A DNA stretch of 53,150 nt, taken from NCBI GenBank assembly GCA_947258975.1, contig CAMYKK010000026.1:1-53150 (forward strand). Direction: 5' to 3'. Source of the DNA: an uncultured Gammaproteobacteria bacterium. GTDB taxonomy: Bacteria > Pseudomonadota > Gammaproteobacteria > Arenicellales > JAANXG01. The stretch's first letter is position 1; each line of letters starts with the position of its first letter. This document shows, one piece after another, positions 18,837 through 28,488 of the stretch. The position numbers and the translations under genes are program-made. The notes under the pieces were generated by a model. That model was not told the origin of the DNA, did no database searches, and was given only the letters and a program-made list of their open reading frames with translations.

Positions 18837-21800
18837 ATGGCAACGAAAAAAAAATCCCAATCATCCCTCAACATCCACGAGTACGCCAACATCCAAAGCA
18901 TCGCCTCGTCCCCTTTTCAAACGTGCAATCGTCATGCGATCCGCGAGGAGTTGCGGTCTGATGATAAAGGTAACGAGTTCCCGAGTTATCGAGAGCTGTT
19001 CAAGAAGACGGAGGGCGCCGGGCCGGTCGACCATGACAGTTCCATCCTCAGTCCCGCTGCTTACTTCGTCGATCTCATGCGGTTGATCGAGACCAAGATC
19101 ACCAAGGGGGACCAGAATAATTGGGAAGGTCTGGAAGATCTAAAGCTCGAAAATCGCCGGCCCGACCTGTGGGAAATTGAACTCGACGCGAAGAACACCA
19201 CCACCGAGGTGCCTTATCTTGAGATCGTCAACGAGGTGATGACGAATAAACTGAAGACGGACCCCGGCAAGGATCCACTACAGCAACTCGCTGCCGCGTT
19301 CTTCCCTTTGAACCTTCCCTACAACGTGCCGCTGGAGCGGATCCGCACCTATCTCGCTCATTTCGGCGTCGAGTTGGCGGATATTTACGAGACCTTTGGA
19401 CAGGATAACAATGCCTGGGTTGCCGAAGCGCTCGGTCTCTCTCCGCTCGAGTCCTCGCTTATCCGGTCTGTTACTCGCATCGACCTCGAAGCTGAACGTT
19501 GGGGCAAGCGTCGTCATTGGGGGTGGGTCAAAAAATTTCTAACCCAAACAGGACTGCAGGCTGACGAACTCGAGGATCTGCTGCGGATAAAGCTTCCTCC
19601 TTATGGGGCACGGGTAATTCAAGACTATGGTCACTCCGAGCCGCACTTTCAGAATATGGATGAACCCCGCACAATGGACTACTTAGAACGTTTTCTTCGC
19701 CTCAGCAAGCGGTTGGGCTGGACCTTTGCCGATCTGGACATAGCGCTCGGTTCGCCGGCTGCCGGCGAGGGGGGGTACCATCGGTTCGAGTCGAGTAACT
19801 GGAACGGCGCACTGTCCAAACTGGTTCTGATCAAAAAGCTCAGTAAAAAGTACAAGCTCCCGGTCGATGTTTTGTGCAGCTTCGAGTACGAGATGAGCAC
19901 GACCCCCGGGGTTGCGAATAAGCCGACAAAACGATCCCTGTTCGACCGCGTCTTCAACATACCGTCCTTTTATCAGCCCGACGGCTCTGCGAAGACCGAG
20001 TATCACCCGAAAGGCAATGGTTACCCCAATTCGAAGACGGAACCGCTGCCCTGGGATCCCCAGGGACAGGACCGAGAGAACCAAGGTATCCGCAGCAGCC
20101 TCCTGGCGGCCCTCAATGCGGGCAACGATGACCTCCAGGCCATCGTCGACCACCTCCGGAACAACAGCTTGTTCGACGACAACGATTGCTCGAAAACCGG
20201 GGTCATTCCCCTCCACACTCGAACGCTGACCCGGCTCTATCGCTACAGCAAGATGGCCCAGGTGCTGGGACTGCAGGTGCAAGAGTATTTGACCCTGCTC
20301 AGGGTCATCACCGGCAAGGGTAAGGGCACGCACCGCCTCGAGTCCCCTGAAGTCTCGAATCTTGTGGACCTGAGTGCGGTCGACTACTGGGCCGACTGGC
20401 TCAAAGACGCGCGGCTCAGTCCCTATCAACTCGAGTACCTGACCACCGGCACGATGCGCGACGAGGCGCGACACTGCTTCGATCCGGGCTGGACCCAAGA
20501 AGGCCTCATCCACTTTATCGCCGCGCTCCACACCACGCTGGAGCCGCGGTTCATCAAACTGCGGTCCTTTGCCCAGGGCGCGATCAGTTCGGAAGAGGCT
20601 GCTGGCGTAGTTGCCGCGTTGCGTGTAGCCGGGCTCGTTGTCGACGTCGCGGCGATTGAGGCGAATGACGGCTCGAGCGAATTCAGGGGACTCGTTCGGT
20701 GCCCGTTGTCCGGAGCGTCTTCCGTGCCCGGCAATCTCCCCAGGATCTCCCGCCGTCAGGTGATCGACGCGCTGGCGCATTCCGCGTCCCCGAATGCGGC
20801 CCGGGATCTGGTCAGGCTGAAGGTGAGCTTTCCGGATCGGCAACCGGGAACCGGATTGCCGAACGCCGACTTAAAAGAATTAGCCGTCTTGGCAGAGGAG
20901 GTGGATAAAACCATTGAGGTCGCCAACAAGAAAGAATGGAACGTTGACGTTGGTAGTACACTCCGCGACCTGGCAAAGGCTGCGGCCCTCCATGATCCGG
21001 ACGCTATCGCCGAAGCGAAAGCCTTCCGCTCAGAGGCTGAGATTAATCAGCAACAGTTCGAGGAGTTGTGTGGGTTGGTGACCGGTGACCAGCTCGCCGA
21101 AGAATTTGGAAAGATAGAGTCCGACGTCACCGCCATGGCGATTACCCTGGACGGCGGACTGGTGTACGCGGGCACCGCGGGCGGCGAAATCTGGGTCAAG
21201 GACGGGTCCGCGGCTTGGAAGAAATCGGATCTTCCCGATCTGCAAGAGAAGGTCTCGGCGATCGCGGTAACCCCCGAAGGTAAGACCCTGTTCGTCGCGT
21301 CAAAGGATGGTGTGCTCCACTGGACAGCGGACAACAACAAGAAGTGGAACAACAGCAAGTTTCCCAGCACGGGCTATGGGGAAGTCATCGACTTTACATT
21401 AGCAGCGACCCACGACGGCAAAACCGTCTTCGCCGGCACCGACGACGGCATTTTTTTTCGGACTACCGGCCATGGCGAAGACTGGCGCTCCGCGGAGTTG
21501 ACCTGGTCGCGCAGCGTCAGTGGTGACTACAACAAAGTAACAGCCGTAACGGTAGGCCCCGACGGCCGCACGCTCTTCGCCGCGATTCAACGCATAAAAT
21601 ACGGAAGCGGGGAGTCGACGCAGGCCGGCGTTTTCCGCTCCTGCGATGGCGGCGAGACTTGGGAGGAGATTGATGTCTCCGTCGTTACGGATTTCACGGT
21701 CAACGCGCTCGCAATCACTCCCGGGTGGCGAGTTCTCGGCGTTAGCGCAACGGACGGCTGGCACGGCGATCGCGGGTGGGAGAGTCTTCGCTCTTTGAGC

Positions 21801-24800
21801 AAGGAATCAATCAGTGTCTCGGCAGTCGTAGTGGCCCCGGATGGCGAGAGCGTCATTGCCGCTACCAAGGGCGGTGACGTTTTCCGGACTTGGGTGGGGC
21901 GAACCGAAGGCTATTTCACGCCCGGCAAGGACAGCACGGAAGCGCTCGCACCGTTTATCCATTTGGCTAAGAAGCTCGAGTGGTCCTTCACGGACTTGCA
22001 CTACGTTTTAAAGAGGATCGAGGGACATATTACGGGTTTGGAAAGCAAGTCAATCACACAATTGTCGCAGATCAAACTCCTCCAAGCGACGTTGCAAATA
22101 CCCCCGGAGGTTTCGTCCGTCTTCTGGAAGGAACTGTGGAACGCCGGAGAAATGGCGGCGCTGGATATTCCTTCTCCTGCCCAACGCACGCAGGATCCGG
22201 CCACAGACCATTCGCCCGAGGATTTTGAGAGGGCCTCCAAGCTCGCCGCGATAAGCGACGAGTTGCTGAGCAAGGCTGCTGCGATCGGCGGGATCACCGA
22301 TACCTTGAATCGCGAACTGGACTTTGCGATGCAGTCGACGATCCAGCAGTTGGCATCCACCTTCAACCAGGACTGGCATCTCGTTGCAAGCGTTGTCGAC
22401 GACCTCAATTACCAAGAGCGAGGCGCGGCGAAGTTCTTGGGGGGCGGCGGATTACGAGACGCGGCATTGCTTCTCTACCAGGCGAACGTGCTCGGTCTAA
22501 CTGCCGATGGGCTCGACGCGGTGCTGAAAAACCCACGCCTGGTCGGCTTCGACCCCGTGCGCTCGAACATCCATCTCAAGCTCGACACGGTTCGCGCCGT
22601 CCGCGCGTTTTCCCACCTCGTGGAGTCGTTCGAAAAACAAGGTTCCATGGGTAAGAACACCGCCTCCAGCCTGGCGGATCTGTCCCCGCGGTGGTCCCTC
22701 GGTGATCTGAAAGAGGCCGAAATCAAAACCTTGTCGGCCCTCAGCGGTTGGGAAGAAAGCCAGGTAAAAGCCCTGCAAGAGCATCTCAATGCGATGTCAC
22801 CAAGCCTCTCGGGTGTATTCGCTCTGGCCACGATGCGAAAGTGCTTTGAGCTGGCAGCGAAGCTCGGTGTCGACGTGCAGATGCTAATCCAGCTCTGCAA
22901 GCTTCATGACGACACAACCGGCTTCGATGACTATACCGCGGCGGCGCACAGCCTTCTCGGGGTGGTCAAATCCAAATACGCGGACGACCAGTGGGAAAAG
23001 ACCTTTAGTCCCATCCGCGATCATCTGAACGAGCGTGAGCGCGATGCCTTGGTCGGATTACTGGTACACCAACTCAGAGAAGATAAGAATAATGCGCTCG
23101 CGACCCATTTCGACGGGATGGATTCCCTTCAGGATCTTTCCGACTACCTGCTCATAGACGTCGAGATGAGTGGCGTGGCCAAGGTTTCCAGGGTCAAGCA
23201 GGGGCTCAACACCCTGCAGCGCTATCTCCAGCGCTGCCACATGGGATTAGAAGCGGATGGAAAGGTGACCTTCCCGGTCGCAGACAATGAATGGTCGTGG
23301 CGATCCCACTACCGCTTGTGGGAAGCGAACAGGAAGGTCTTTCTCTACCCGGAAAACTACCTCGACCCGGGCCTGCGAAAACAGAAGACACCGCTATATA
23401 AAGAGCTGGGAGATGAGCTGTTGCAGGGCGATGTCACCGGCGAGACCGTGACCGATGCCTACGTCAATTACTTCGACAAGCTCGATGAGCTTGCCAGCCT
23501 TGAGATCGTCGACGGCCACATCGCCTCAGTGAACAATCCGAAAGTCCGCGAGGGTGAGAGGACGATCTTTGTCGTCGCGAGGACCAGCAGCAATCCGGCG
23601 CTTTTTTACCTCCGCAGTGCGGTACTCGGCGGGGAGCGGAGTATAACGCCCACCAGCTGGTCCCCCTGGAAGAAGCTGGACCTGACGATCCCAGCCGCCG
23701 AGGTCACACTGCTCTATGCCCTGGATCGCCTCTACATTTTCTGGGCTGAAAAGTCGACGAAGAGGGAGCGGCATAAAGATGGGCACAAGAAGGTTACGAC
23801 GACTGCGACGGTCAAGTATTCCTATCAGAATGTGAGCGGCAAATGGCTGCTACCACAAATTATTCCTGGTACGGAGATGCTTGAGGAGTCCCACGACCTC
23901 GAGGCGTCCTACGATGAGGACGACGATGGAAACAGATCAAACAATAAGCCTTTCCGTATTATCGCAGTTCCGCTTCCATCTGGGGAAACGGTCTGTGATA
24001 AGTCGACTTGCGCGGATAAATTGGTCTCGACACTGCTCGTTCTTAAGGATTTATCTACGCTGTTATACTGGAAAAGCGGAAAGCCTTCGCTCCTATATCA
24101 CGAGATGGAGGCGTTGAAAAAGAAGCGCAGCGAATGCGGTGATAAGCTTAACAGACACCTTCATGGAGGTAAGAAATTACCGCCAAAAGAGCGGGAAAAG
24201 TTGAGCAATCAAAACGTATTGCTAAATAAACAAATCGGCGACTTTGAGCTTGACGTGCGCAAGCTAGAGGAGGAGGCCGCGAAGCGATGCAAAAAGCGCG
24301 GTAAAATCTTACAGGAAGCGTGCGGCTCCACATGGATTGGAAAAGCGCGAGGGGAGCCAGGGATAGACCAACTCAGGCAGAGACTGGTGACCAGGGGGCT
24401 CGACTCGCTCCTCTCGCCAGACTCACAATCCACGGGTGGGTGCGATGGCAGCGACTGTCCCCCTGAGTTCGCCCTAAGCGATCCGTATGCCATCTACTTC
24501 CGTGAAATATTCTTCCACATCCCGTTCCTCATTGCGGACACTCTGAACAGCAACCAGCGCTTTGAGGACGCGCAGAAATGGTACCACTACATATTCAATC
24601 CGATCGCGGCGAAGAACGGAGACGAGGTCTGGCGATACCAGCTTTTCCGAGAACAGGGGTTGAACACGCTGATGAAGAACCTGGCGGATAAGGCACAACT
24701 GGCAAAGTATAAAGACGATCCCTTTGACCCGCATGCGATTGCCGGGCTGCGGCTCGGGGCCTATGAGAAGGCGATTGTCATGCATTACATCGACAACCTG

Positions 24801-27044
24801 CTGGACTGGGGCGACCAGCTGTTCGCCCAGGACAGTTGGGAATCCATCGTCCAGGCGATGCTGCTCTACGTGATGGCCCAGAATCTGCTCGGAAAGAGAC
24901 CAAAGCAGACGCGGCCGGCGCATGCGCCAAAGCCGGTCAAACGGTACGATGAAATGAATAAGAAAATCGAGCTTACCGATCCCTTCCACGTTGAGGACAC
25001 GAAGTATTTCCCGGTCTCGGCGAATACGAATTTTACGCTGTACTGGGACCGGGCCGAGGATAGGCTGTTTAAGATCCGGCACTCAATGAATATCAAGGGC
25101 ATCGTGCGGCAACTGGCCCTGTTCCAGCCGCCGATCGATCCACGCCAGCTCATTCACGCTCTGACCGCGGGCGGAGATCTGGCCAGCGTCACCAGCGAGC
25201 TGTCGGCGCCGGTGCCGCACTACCGGTTCACCACCACGATCCAGCAAGCGAAAAATGTCACCTCCACGCTGATCCAACTCGGCTCGGCGCTTTTGAGCGC
25301 CCTGGAGAAAAAGGATGCCGAGCAACTGAACCTGTTGCGCTCGACCCACGAGAAGGCGACCCTGAACCTGACGACGCGGGTAAAGAAAGAGCAGATCAAG
25401 GATGCCGGCAAAAGCCTGGATTCTCTCAACGCCAGCCTGGATGCAGCCACGAATCGAAGGGACCATTACCGCGGTCTCATAAGCCACGGGCTTTCACGCC
25501 AGGAGAAAACCAGCTTGGCATTAACCGGGGGCGCGCTGGAAGCTCAGGATCTGGCACATGTCGTACGGGGTGAGGCCGTTGCTGCGCATCTGATCCCCAC
25601 GATCTTCGGCTTCTCGGACGGTGGGTTCCAGCCCGGCTCCAGCGTCAGCGAGGCGGCCACCCTCAGTGACGCGCTTGCCGGCATTATGAATCAGCGGGCC
25701 GGGCTGGCAACCGCTCAAGGGCAGAACGTGCGTCGGAAAGAGGAATGGGCACTGCAGGAAGCGCTTGCCGGGCACGACGTCAAGCAGATTCAGGCGCAGA
25801 TCAAGGGCGCAACAATCAGGCATGAGATCGCGCAGAAGGATCTGGAGATGCATCAGACGAGTATCGAACAAGCCGATGAGAGAGAAGAGTTCCTCCGCGG
25901 GAAGTTCACCAACCGTGATCTCTACCAATGGATGGTCGGGCGCATCTCATCGGTTTATTTCCAGACCTACAAGATCGCCTTCGACCTGGCCAGGGTGGCG
26001 GAGAAGGCCTACCAGTACGAGCGCAACACGAACGACACGCTCATTACTTTCGGCTACTGGGACAGCTTGAAAAAGGGCCTGCTTGCCGGCGAAGGGCTCA
26101 TGCTGGGCCTCAACCAGCTCGAGAAAGCCTACATGGACGACAACGAGCGCACGCTCGAGATCGAAAAAACGATCTCGTTGCGCCAGATCGATCCGCGGGC
26201 ATGGCTGGACTTGCGAAACACGGGCACTTGCAGCTTTGATCTGAAAGAGTCGCTCTTCGATCGGGACTTCCCCGGCCACTATTGCCGCAAAATCGCTTCC
26301 ATCGCCATCTCGATCCCCGCGATTGTCGGTCCCTATCAGAACGTGCAGGCCACCCTGGTACAGCAGACGAGCCGCGTTGTTCTGACGAACGACATCGAAC
26401 CGGTCCAGTATCTGCTCACGGGCAGGCCGGAGCCGACTGCGCAACAGCTACGTTCCGACCCGCGCGCCAGACAGCAGATTGCCCTCTCCAAGGGCGTCAA
26501 TGACAGCGGCCTGTTCGAACTCAACTTCCACGACGAACGGTACCTTCCATTCGAGGGCACGGGCGCGGTCTCAACCTGGCAATTGCACATGCCCAAGGCC
26601 GCGAACCGCATCGACTTCAACAGCATATCCGATGTGATCATTCACCTGCGCTATACGGCCCTGGATGGGGGCGCAAGTTTGCGCGATCAGGTTGTAAAGC
26701 TGGATCCAATAAAAAAGGACACCGGTGCCCGGCTGATCAGCCTGCGTCAGGAGTACGCGGCCGAATGGCAAACTGCGAAAGCTGCTGCCGAGTTCGCGGT
26801 CCCCATCGATAAAGGCATGTTTCCAATGAACCTAACATCGCTCGCGCTTGGCGACATAGCCATGTGGACCTTCGCACAGGGGAGGATCGACATCGCCACC
26901 CACAAGCCCGAAACAGAACCGGTGGAGGCGCAGTCGAAATGGTTGATCAAAGTTAAAGTCCCGAAAGACGGGCTCGATTCGGTAGACGATATATACCTGC
27001 TCGTCCCTTTCACCGGAGAACTGGATTGGTCTACTCCCGGATGA
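18837..27044 (+). CDS. Tc toxin subunit A (TcA) with inserted BNR propeller
   Basis: This 2,735-residue pore-forming subunit of a Tc toxin lies 88 bases after TcBC. The VRP1-type N-terminus shows SILSPAAYFVDLMRLIE and RRPDLWEI with TEVPYLEIVNE. An alpha-helical shell follows. It is interrupted at about residues 763-1022 by a beta-propeller with Asp-box-like turns (SCDGGETWEEID near 935; repeated VTAVTVGPDGRTLFAA-type strands). The neuraminidase-like region is near 1610-1680 (LYALDRLYIFWAEK). Then come an acidic and Cys-containing coiled insert near 1690-1880, YFREIFFHIPFLIADTLN near 1888, a helical channel at about 2100-2450, and the TcB-binding end (FDLKESLFDRDFPGHYCRKI, ISIPAIVGPYQNVQATL) from about 2464. 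TcA binds the host cell and translocates the TcC effector. Confidence 0.93.
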   Translation: MATKKKSQSSLNIHEYANIQSIASSPFQTCNRHAIREELRSDDKGNEFPSYRELFKKTEGAGPVDHDSSILSPAAYFVDLMRLIETKITKGDQNNWEGLEDLKLENRRPDLWEIELDAKNTTTEVPYLEIVNEVMTNKLKTDPGKDPLQQLAAAFFPLNLPYNVPLERIRTYLAHFGVELADIYETFGQDNNAWVAEALGLSPLESSLIRSVTRIDLEAERWGKRRHWGWVKKFLTQTGLQADELEDLLRIKLPPYGARVIQDYGHSEPHFQNMDEPRTMDYLERFLRLSKRLGWTFADLDIALGSPAAGEGGYHRFESSNWNGALSKLVLIKKLSKKYKLPVDVLCSFEYEMSTTPGVANKPTKRSLFDRVFNIPSFYQPDGSAKTEYHPKGNGYPNSKTEPLPWDPQGQDRENQGIRSSLLAALNAGNDDLQAIVDHLRNNSLFDDNDCSKTGVIPLHTRTLTRLYRYSKMAQVLGLQVQEYLTLLRVITGKGKGTHRLESPEVSNLVDLSAVDYWADWLKDARLSPYQLEYLTTGTMRDEARHCFDPGWTQEGLIHFIAALHTTLEPRFIKLRSFAQGAISSEEAAGVVAALRVAGLVVDVAAIEANDGSSEFRGLVRCPLSGASSVPGNLPRISRRQVIDALAHSASPNAARDLVRLKVSFPDRQPGTGLPNADLKELAVLAEEVDKTIEVANKKEWNVDVGSTLRDLAKAAALHDPDAIAEAKAFRSEAEINQQQFEELCGLVTGDQLAEEFGKIESDVTAMAITLDGGLVYAGTAGGEIWVKDGSAAWKKSDLPDLQEKVSAIAVTPEGKTLFVASKDGVLHWTADNNKKWNNSKFPSTGYGEVIDFTLAATHDGKTVFAGTDDGIFFRTTGHGEDWRSAELTWSRSVSGDYNKVTAVTVGPDGRTLFAAIQRIKYGSGESTQAGVFRSCDGGETWEEIDVSVVTDFTVNALAITPGWRVLGVSATDGWHGDRGWESLRSLSKESISVSAVVVAPDGESVIAATKGGDVFRTWVGRTEGYFTPGKDSTEALAPFIHLAKKLEWSFTDLHYVLKRIEGHITGLESKSITQLSQIKLLQATLQIPPEVSSVFWKELWNAGEMAALDIPSPAQRTQDPATDHSPEDFERASKLAAISDELLSKAAAIGGITDTLNRELDFAMQSTIQQLASTFNQDWHLVASVVDDLNYQERGAAKFLGGGGLRDAALLLYQANVLGLTADGLDAVLKNPRLVGFDPVRSNIHLKLDTVRAVRAFSHLVESFEKQGSMGKNTASSLADLSPRWSLGDLKEAEIKTLSALSGWEESQVKALQEHLNAMSPSLSGVFALATMRKCFELAAKLGVDVQMLIQLCKLHDDTTGFDDYTAAAHSLLGVVKSKYADDQWEKTFSPIRDHLNERERDALVGLLVHQLREDKNNALATHFDGMDSLQDLSDYLLIDVEMSGVAKVSRVKQGLNTLQRYLQRCHMGLEADGKVTFPVADNEWSWRSHYRLWEANRKVFLYPENYLDPGLRKQKTPLYKELGDELLQGDVTGETVTDAYVNYFDKLDELASLEIVDGHIASVNNPKVREGERTIFVVARTSSNPALFYLRSAVLGGERSITPTSWSPWKKLDLTIPAAEVTLLYALDRLYIFWAEKSTKRERHKDGHKKVTTTATVKYSYQNVSGKWLLPQIIPGTEMLEESHDLEASYDEDDDGNRSNNKPFRIIAVPLPSGETVCDKSTCADKLVSTLLVLKDLSTLLYWKSGKPSLLYHEMEALKKKRSECGDKLNRHLHGGKKLPPKEREKLSNQNVLLNKQIGDFELDVRKLEEEAAKRCKKRGKILQEACGSTWIGKARGEPGIDQLRQRLVTRGLDSLLSPDSQSTGGCDGSDCPPEFALSDPYAIYFREIFFHIPFLIADTLNSNQRFEDAQKWYHYIFNPIAAKNGDEVWRYQLFREQGLNTLMKNLADKAQLAKYKDDPFDPHAIAGLRLGAYEKAIVMHYIDNLLDWGDQLFAQDSWESIVQAMLLYVMAQNLLGKRPKQTRPAHAPKPVKRYDEMNKKIELTDPFHVEDTKYFPVSANTNFTLYWDRAEDRLFKIRHSMNIKGIVRQLALFQPPIDPRQLIHALTAGGDLASVTSELSAPVPHYRFTTTIQQAKNVTSTLIQLGSALLSALEKKDAEQLNLLRSTHEKATLNLTTRVKKEQIKDAGKSLDSLNASLDAATNRRDHYRGLISHGLSRQEKTSLALTGGALEAQDLAHVVRGEAVAAHLIPTIFGFSDGGFQPGSSVSEAATLSDALAGIMNQRAGLATAQGQNVRRKEEWALQEALAGHDVKQIQAQIKGATIRHEIAQKDLEMHQTSIEQADEREEFLRGKFTNRDLYQWMVGRISSVYFQTYKIAFDLARVAEKAYQYERNTNDTLITFGYWDSLKKGLLAGEGLMLGLNQLEKAYMDDNERTLEIEKTISLRQIDPRAWLDLRNTGTCSFDLKESLFDRDFPGHYCRKIASIAISIPAIVGPYQNVQATLVQQTSRVVLTNDIEPVQYLLTGRPEPTAQQLRSDPRARQQIALSKGVNDSGLFELNFHDERYLPFEGTGAVSTWQLHMPKAANRIDFNSISDVIIHLRYTALDGGASLRDQVVKLDPIKKDTGARLISLRQEYAAEWQTAKAAAEFAVPIDKGMFPMNLTSLALGDIAMWTFAQGRIDIATHKPETEPVEAQSKWLIKVKVPKDGLDSVDDIYLLVPFTGELDWSTPG

Positions 27045-27056
27045 ACCCGTGTAATA

Positions 27057-27073
27057 GCGACAGACCACGATTA
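27057..27073 (+). repeat. RAYT-associated repeat fragment (GACAGACCACGATTA)
   Basis: The word GACAGACCACGATTA occurs here just after TcA and again at 52616-52634, with a variant at 52804-52820 inside the RAYT remnant. This word is common next to REP-associated transposases in gammaproteobacteria. It marks dispersal of one repeat family across the window. Confidence 0.55.
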
Positions 27074-27140
27074 CCGTTACCTGCGTATTCCAGAGCAAGC
27101 CGTCAGCAGTTGAAACGATGTCAGAAGCGGGATTTTTCTT

Positions 27141-27320
27141 GTGGGAGAGCCCGAATCTGTGGGAGAGCCTTTCAGACTCGAATAAAGAATCGCGGTTGGA
27201 AGCCGCTCCCACAAAAAGGTAGGGACATGTGTGAGAGCTAGAGTTTGTGGGAGAGCCACAAATCTGTGGGAGAGCCTTTCAGACTCGAATAAAGAATCGC
27301 GGCTGGAAGCCGCTCCCACA
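27141..27320 (+). repeat. Tandem pair of REP palindromes
   Basis: Two near-identical REP elements, at 27159-27212 and 27266-27319, each begin GTGGGAGAGCC, contain AAGAATCGCGG and end CCGCTCCCAC, forming a large stem. Each is preceded by an extra GTGGGAGAGCC half, so a unit of about 107 bases is duplicated. A third copy lies at 52720-52773. They could act as a transcription end for the long toxin transcript. Confidence 0.85.
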
Positions 27321-27426
27321 ATTGATGCGCGGATGATTGTGCAACAAAGACATCTGCTTAGCGGATGCGAATCCATGTAGACATGGCATTGACCCGAGTT
27401 GAACTAAAACCCGCGCTGGCAAAGAG

Positions 27427-28053
27427 TCAGTTAACCGGCGTGAACACCATGCCCCGCCATTTGGAGTAGGCGCCGTGTTTACCACAGAGGTACTCTTCTT
27501 CGCCATAGTATTCGATGACGTCTCCGGTATTGATATGATGTGTTCCAGCATCCAGGTACATCACAACATCCGGACAATAAGTCATCCAAGGTTGGCGATG
27601 GCATTTGCAGATGCGTTGGCCCTGGGAGAAGGGAAATTTCCCGGCGCCCGCTAGCGTGCCGTTAATGCTGATCCGGAACGGAGATTGGCCCTCGCGTTCG
27701 GTCTGTGCGCCCAGTTCGATTCGGTAGGTGCCGGAGCCGCCGGGGAATGTTGCCTGACAGGTACCGCTGCCGCTGCCTACCTTGAGGCCCAGACCCCCGT
27801 CGCGATTCGTCCAGTTGGACGTGCACTGGAAGTCGGTAAAGGCGTCGAGTGCAACCGTGCTGTTTTGAGTGCTTGCGCTCTTCTCGCTGCCTGCGGCCGC
27901 GCTGCCAGCAATTTTTTCGCCGGCGGCATCGGTTTCATCGCCCCCGCCGCCACCGCTGCTGGTCTCACCAGTTTTTTCACAAGCCATGAGTACCATGGCG
28001 GCTAGGAGTACGGTCGGTAACCAGCGAAGATATTTGGTATTTCTTACCCACAT
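27427..28053 (-). CDS. Hypothetical lipoprotein with beta-sandwich-like domain
   Basis: This 208-residue protein has signal and lipobox VLLAAMVLMAC (Cys25), followed by a Gly/Ser/Ala-rich linker (GETSSGGGGGDETDAAGEK). The rest, from about residue 70, has FTDFQCTSNWTNRDGGLGLK, a strand-rich part with TYRIELGAQTEREG and RISINGTLAGAGKFPF, and several Cys residues (ICKCH, YCPDV, YLCGKHGAYSKWRGM). The pattern suggests a disulfide-stabilised sugar- or ligand-binding sandwich, but I do not recognise the family. Transcribed convergently to TcA with REP elements between them. Confidence 0.7.
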   Translation of the reverse strand: MWVRNTKYLRWLPTVLLAAMVLMACEKTGETSSGGGGGDETDAAGEKIAGSAAAGSEKSASTQNSTVALDAFTDFQCTSNWTNRDGGLGLKVGSGSGTCQATFPGGSGTYRIELGAQTEREGQSPFRISINGTLAGAGKFPFSQGQRICKCHRQPWMTYCPDVVMYLDAGTHHINTGDVIEYYGEEEYLCGKHGAYSKWRGMVFTPVN

Positions 28054-28488
28054 AATATTATAAATATCAATAAGTTATCATTTATACTTAAAGTAAGTTT
28101 ATCTTTTGTTGGTGGGCAAATCAACTGCGCGGGCTCAATGTGATGTGCCGGCTTGGTATCGAAGTTATCTCCATTGCAGGCGTGGAGGCTGAGCCACATC
28201 TCGCCTCTACCGATACCTTCGGCATGTGGCGTAACCGGATCGGCGCCGCAACTTGCGATCGCTTCGCTGTACGAGATGAAACTACGGCGCCTTCTGCCCG
28301 GGATCGGATTAACCCTAAGATCGATCTTCGCGCCCGGGCTCAGGTGATCGGGCACTGGCTGGGCATCGGCGTCACGCTGTTCGTCAACCGGGCGGTGCAA
28401 CCGTTTTCAATGGCGGCACTGGTATGGCCCTCATCCGCTGTGTATTTTGGCCATCCCTTCCCGAGGCGCGAATCAACCGCGAGCCCGC
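28054..28488 (-). other. No gene recognised
   Basis: About 435 bases between two minus-strand genes. Overlapping frames on both strands (about 118-123 codons) show no family signature and poor start contexts. The part next to 28054 is AT-rich and is the likely promoter of the lipoprotein gene. Confidence 0.4.

Noticed and set aside
19683..20843. 386-codon minus-strand frame inside TcA
   Set aside because: Antisense shadow of the well-supported TcA gene.
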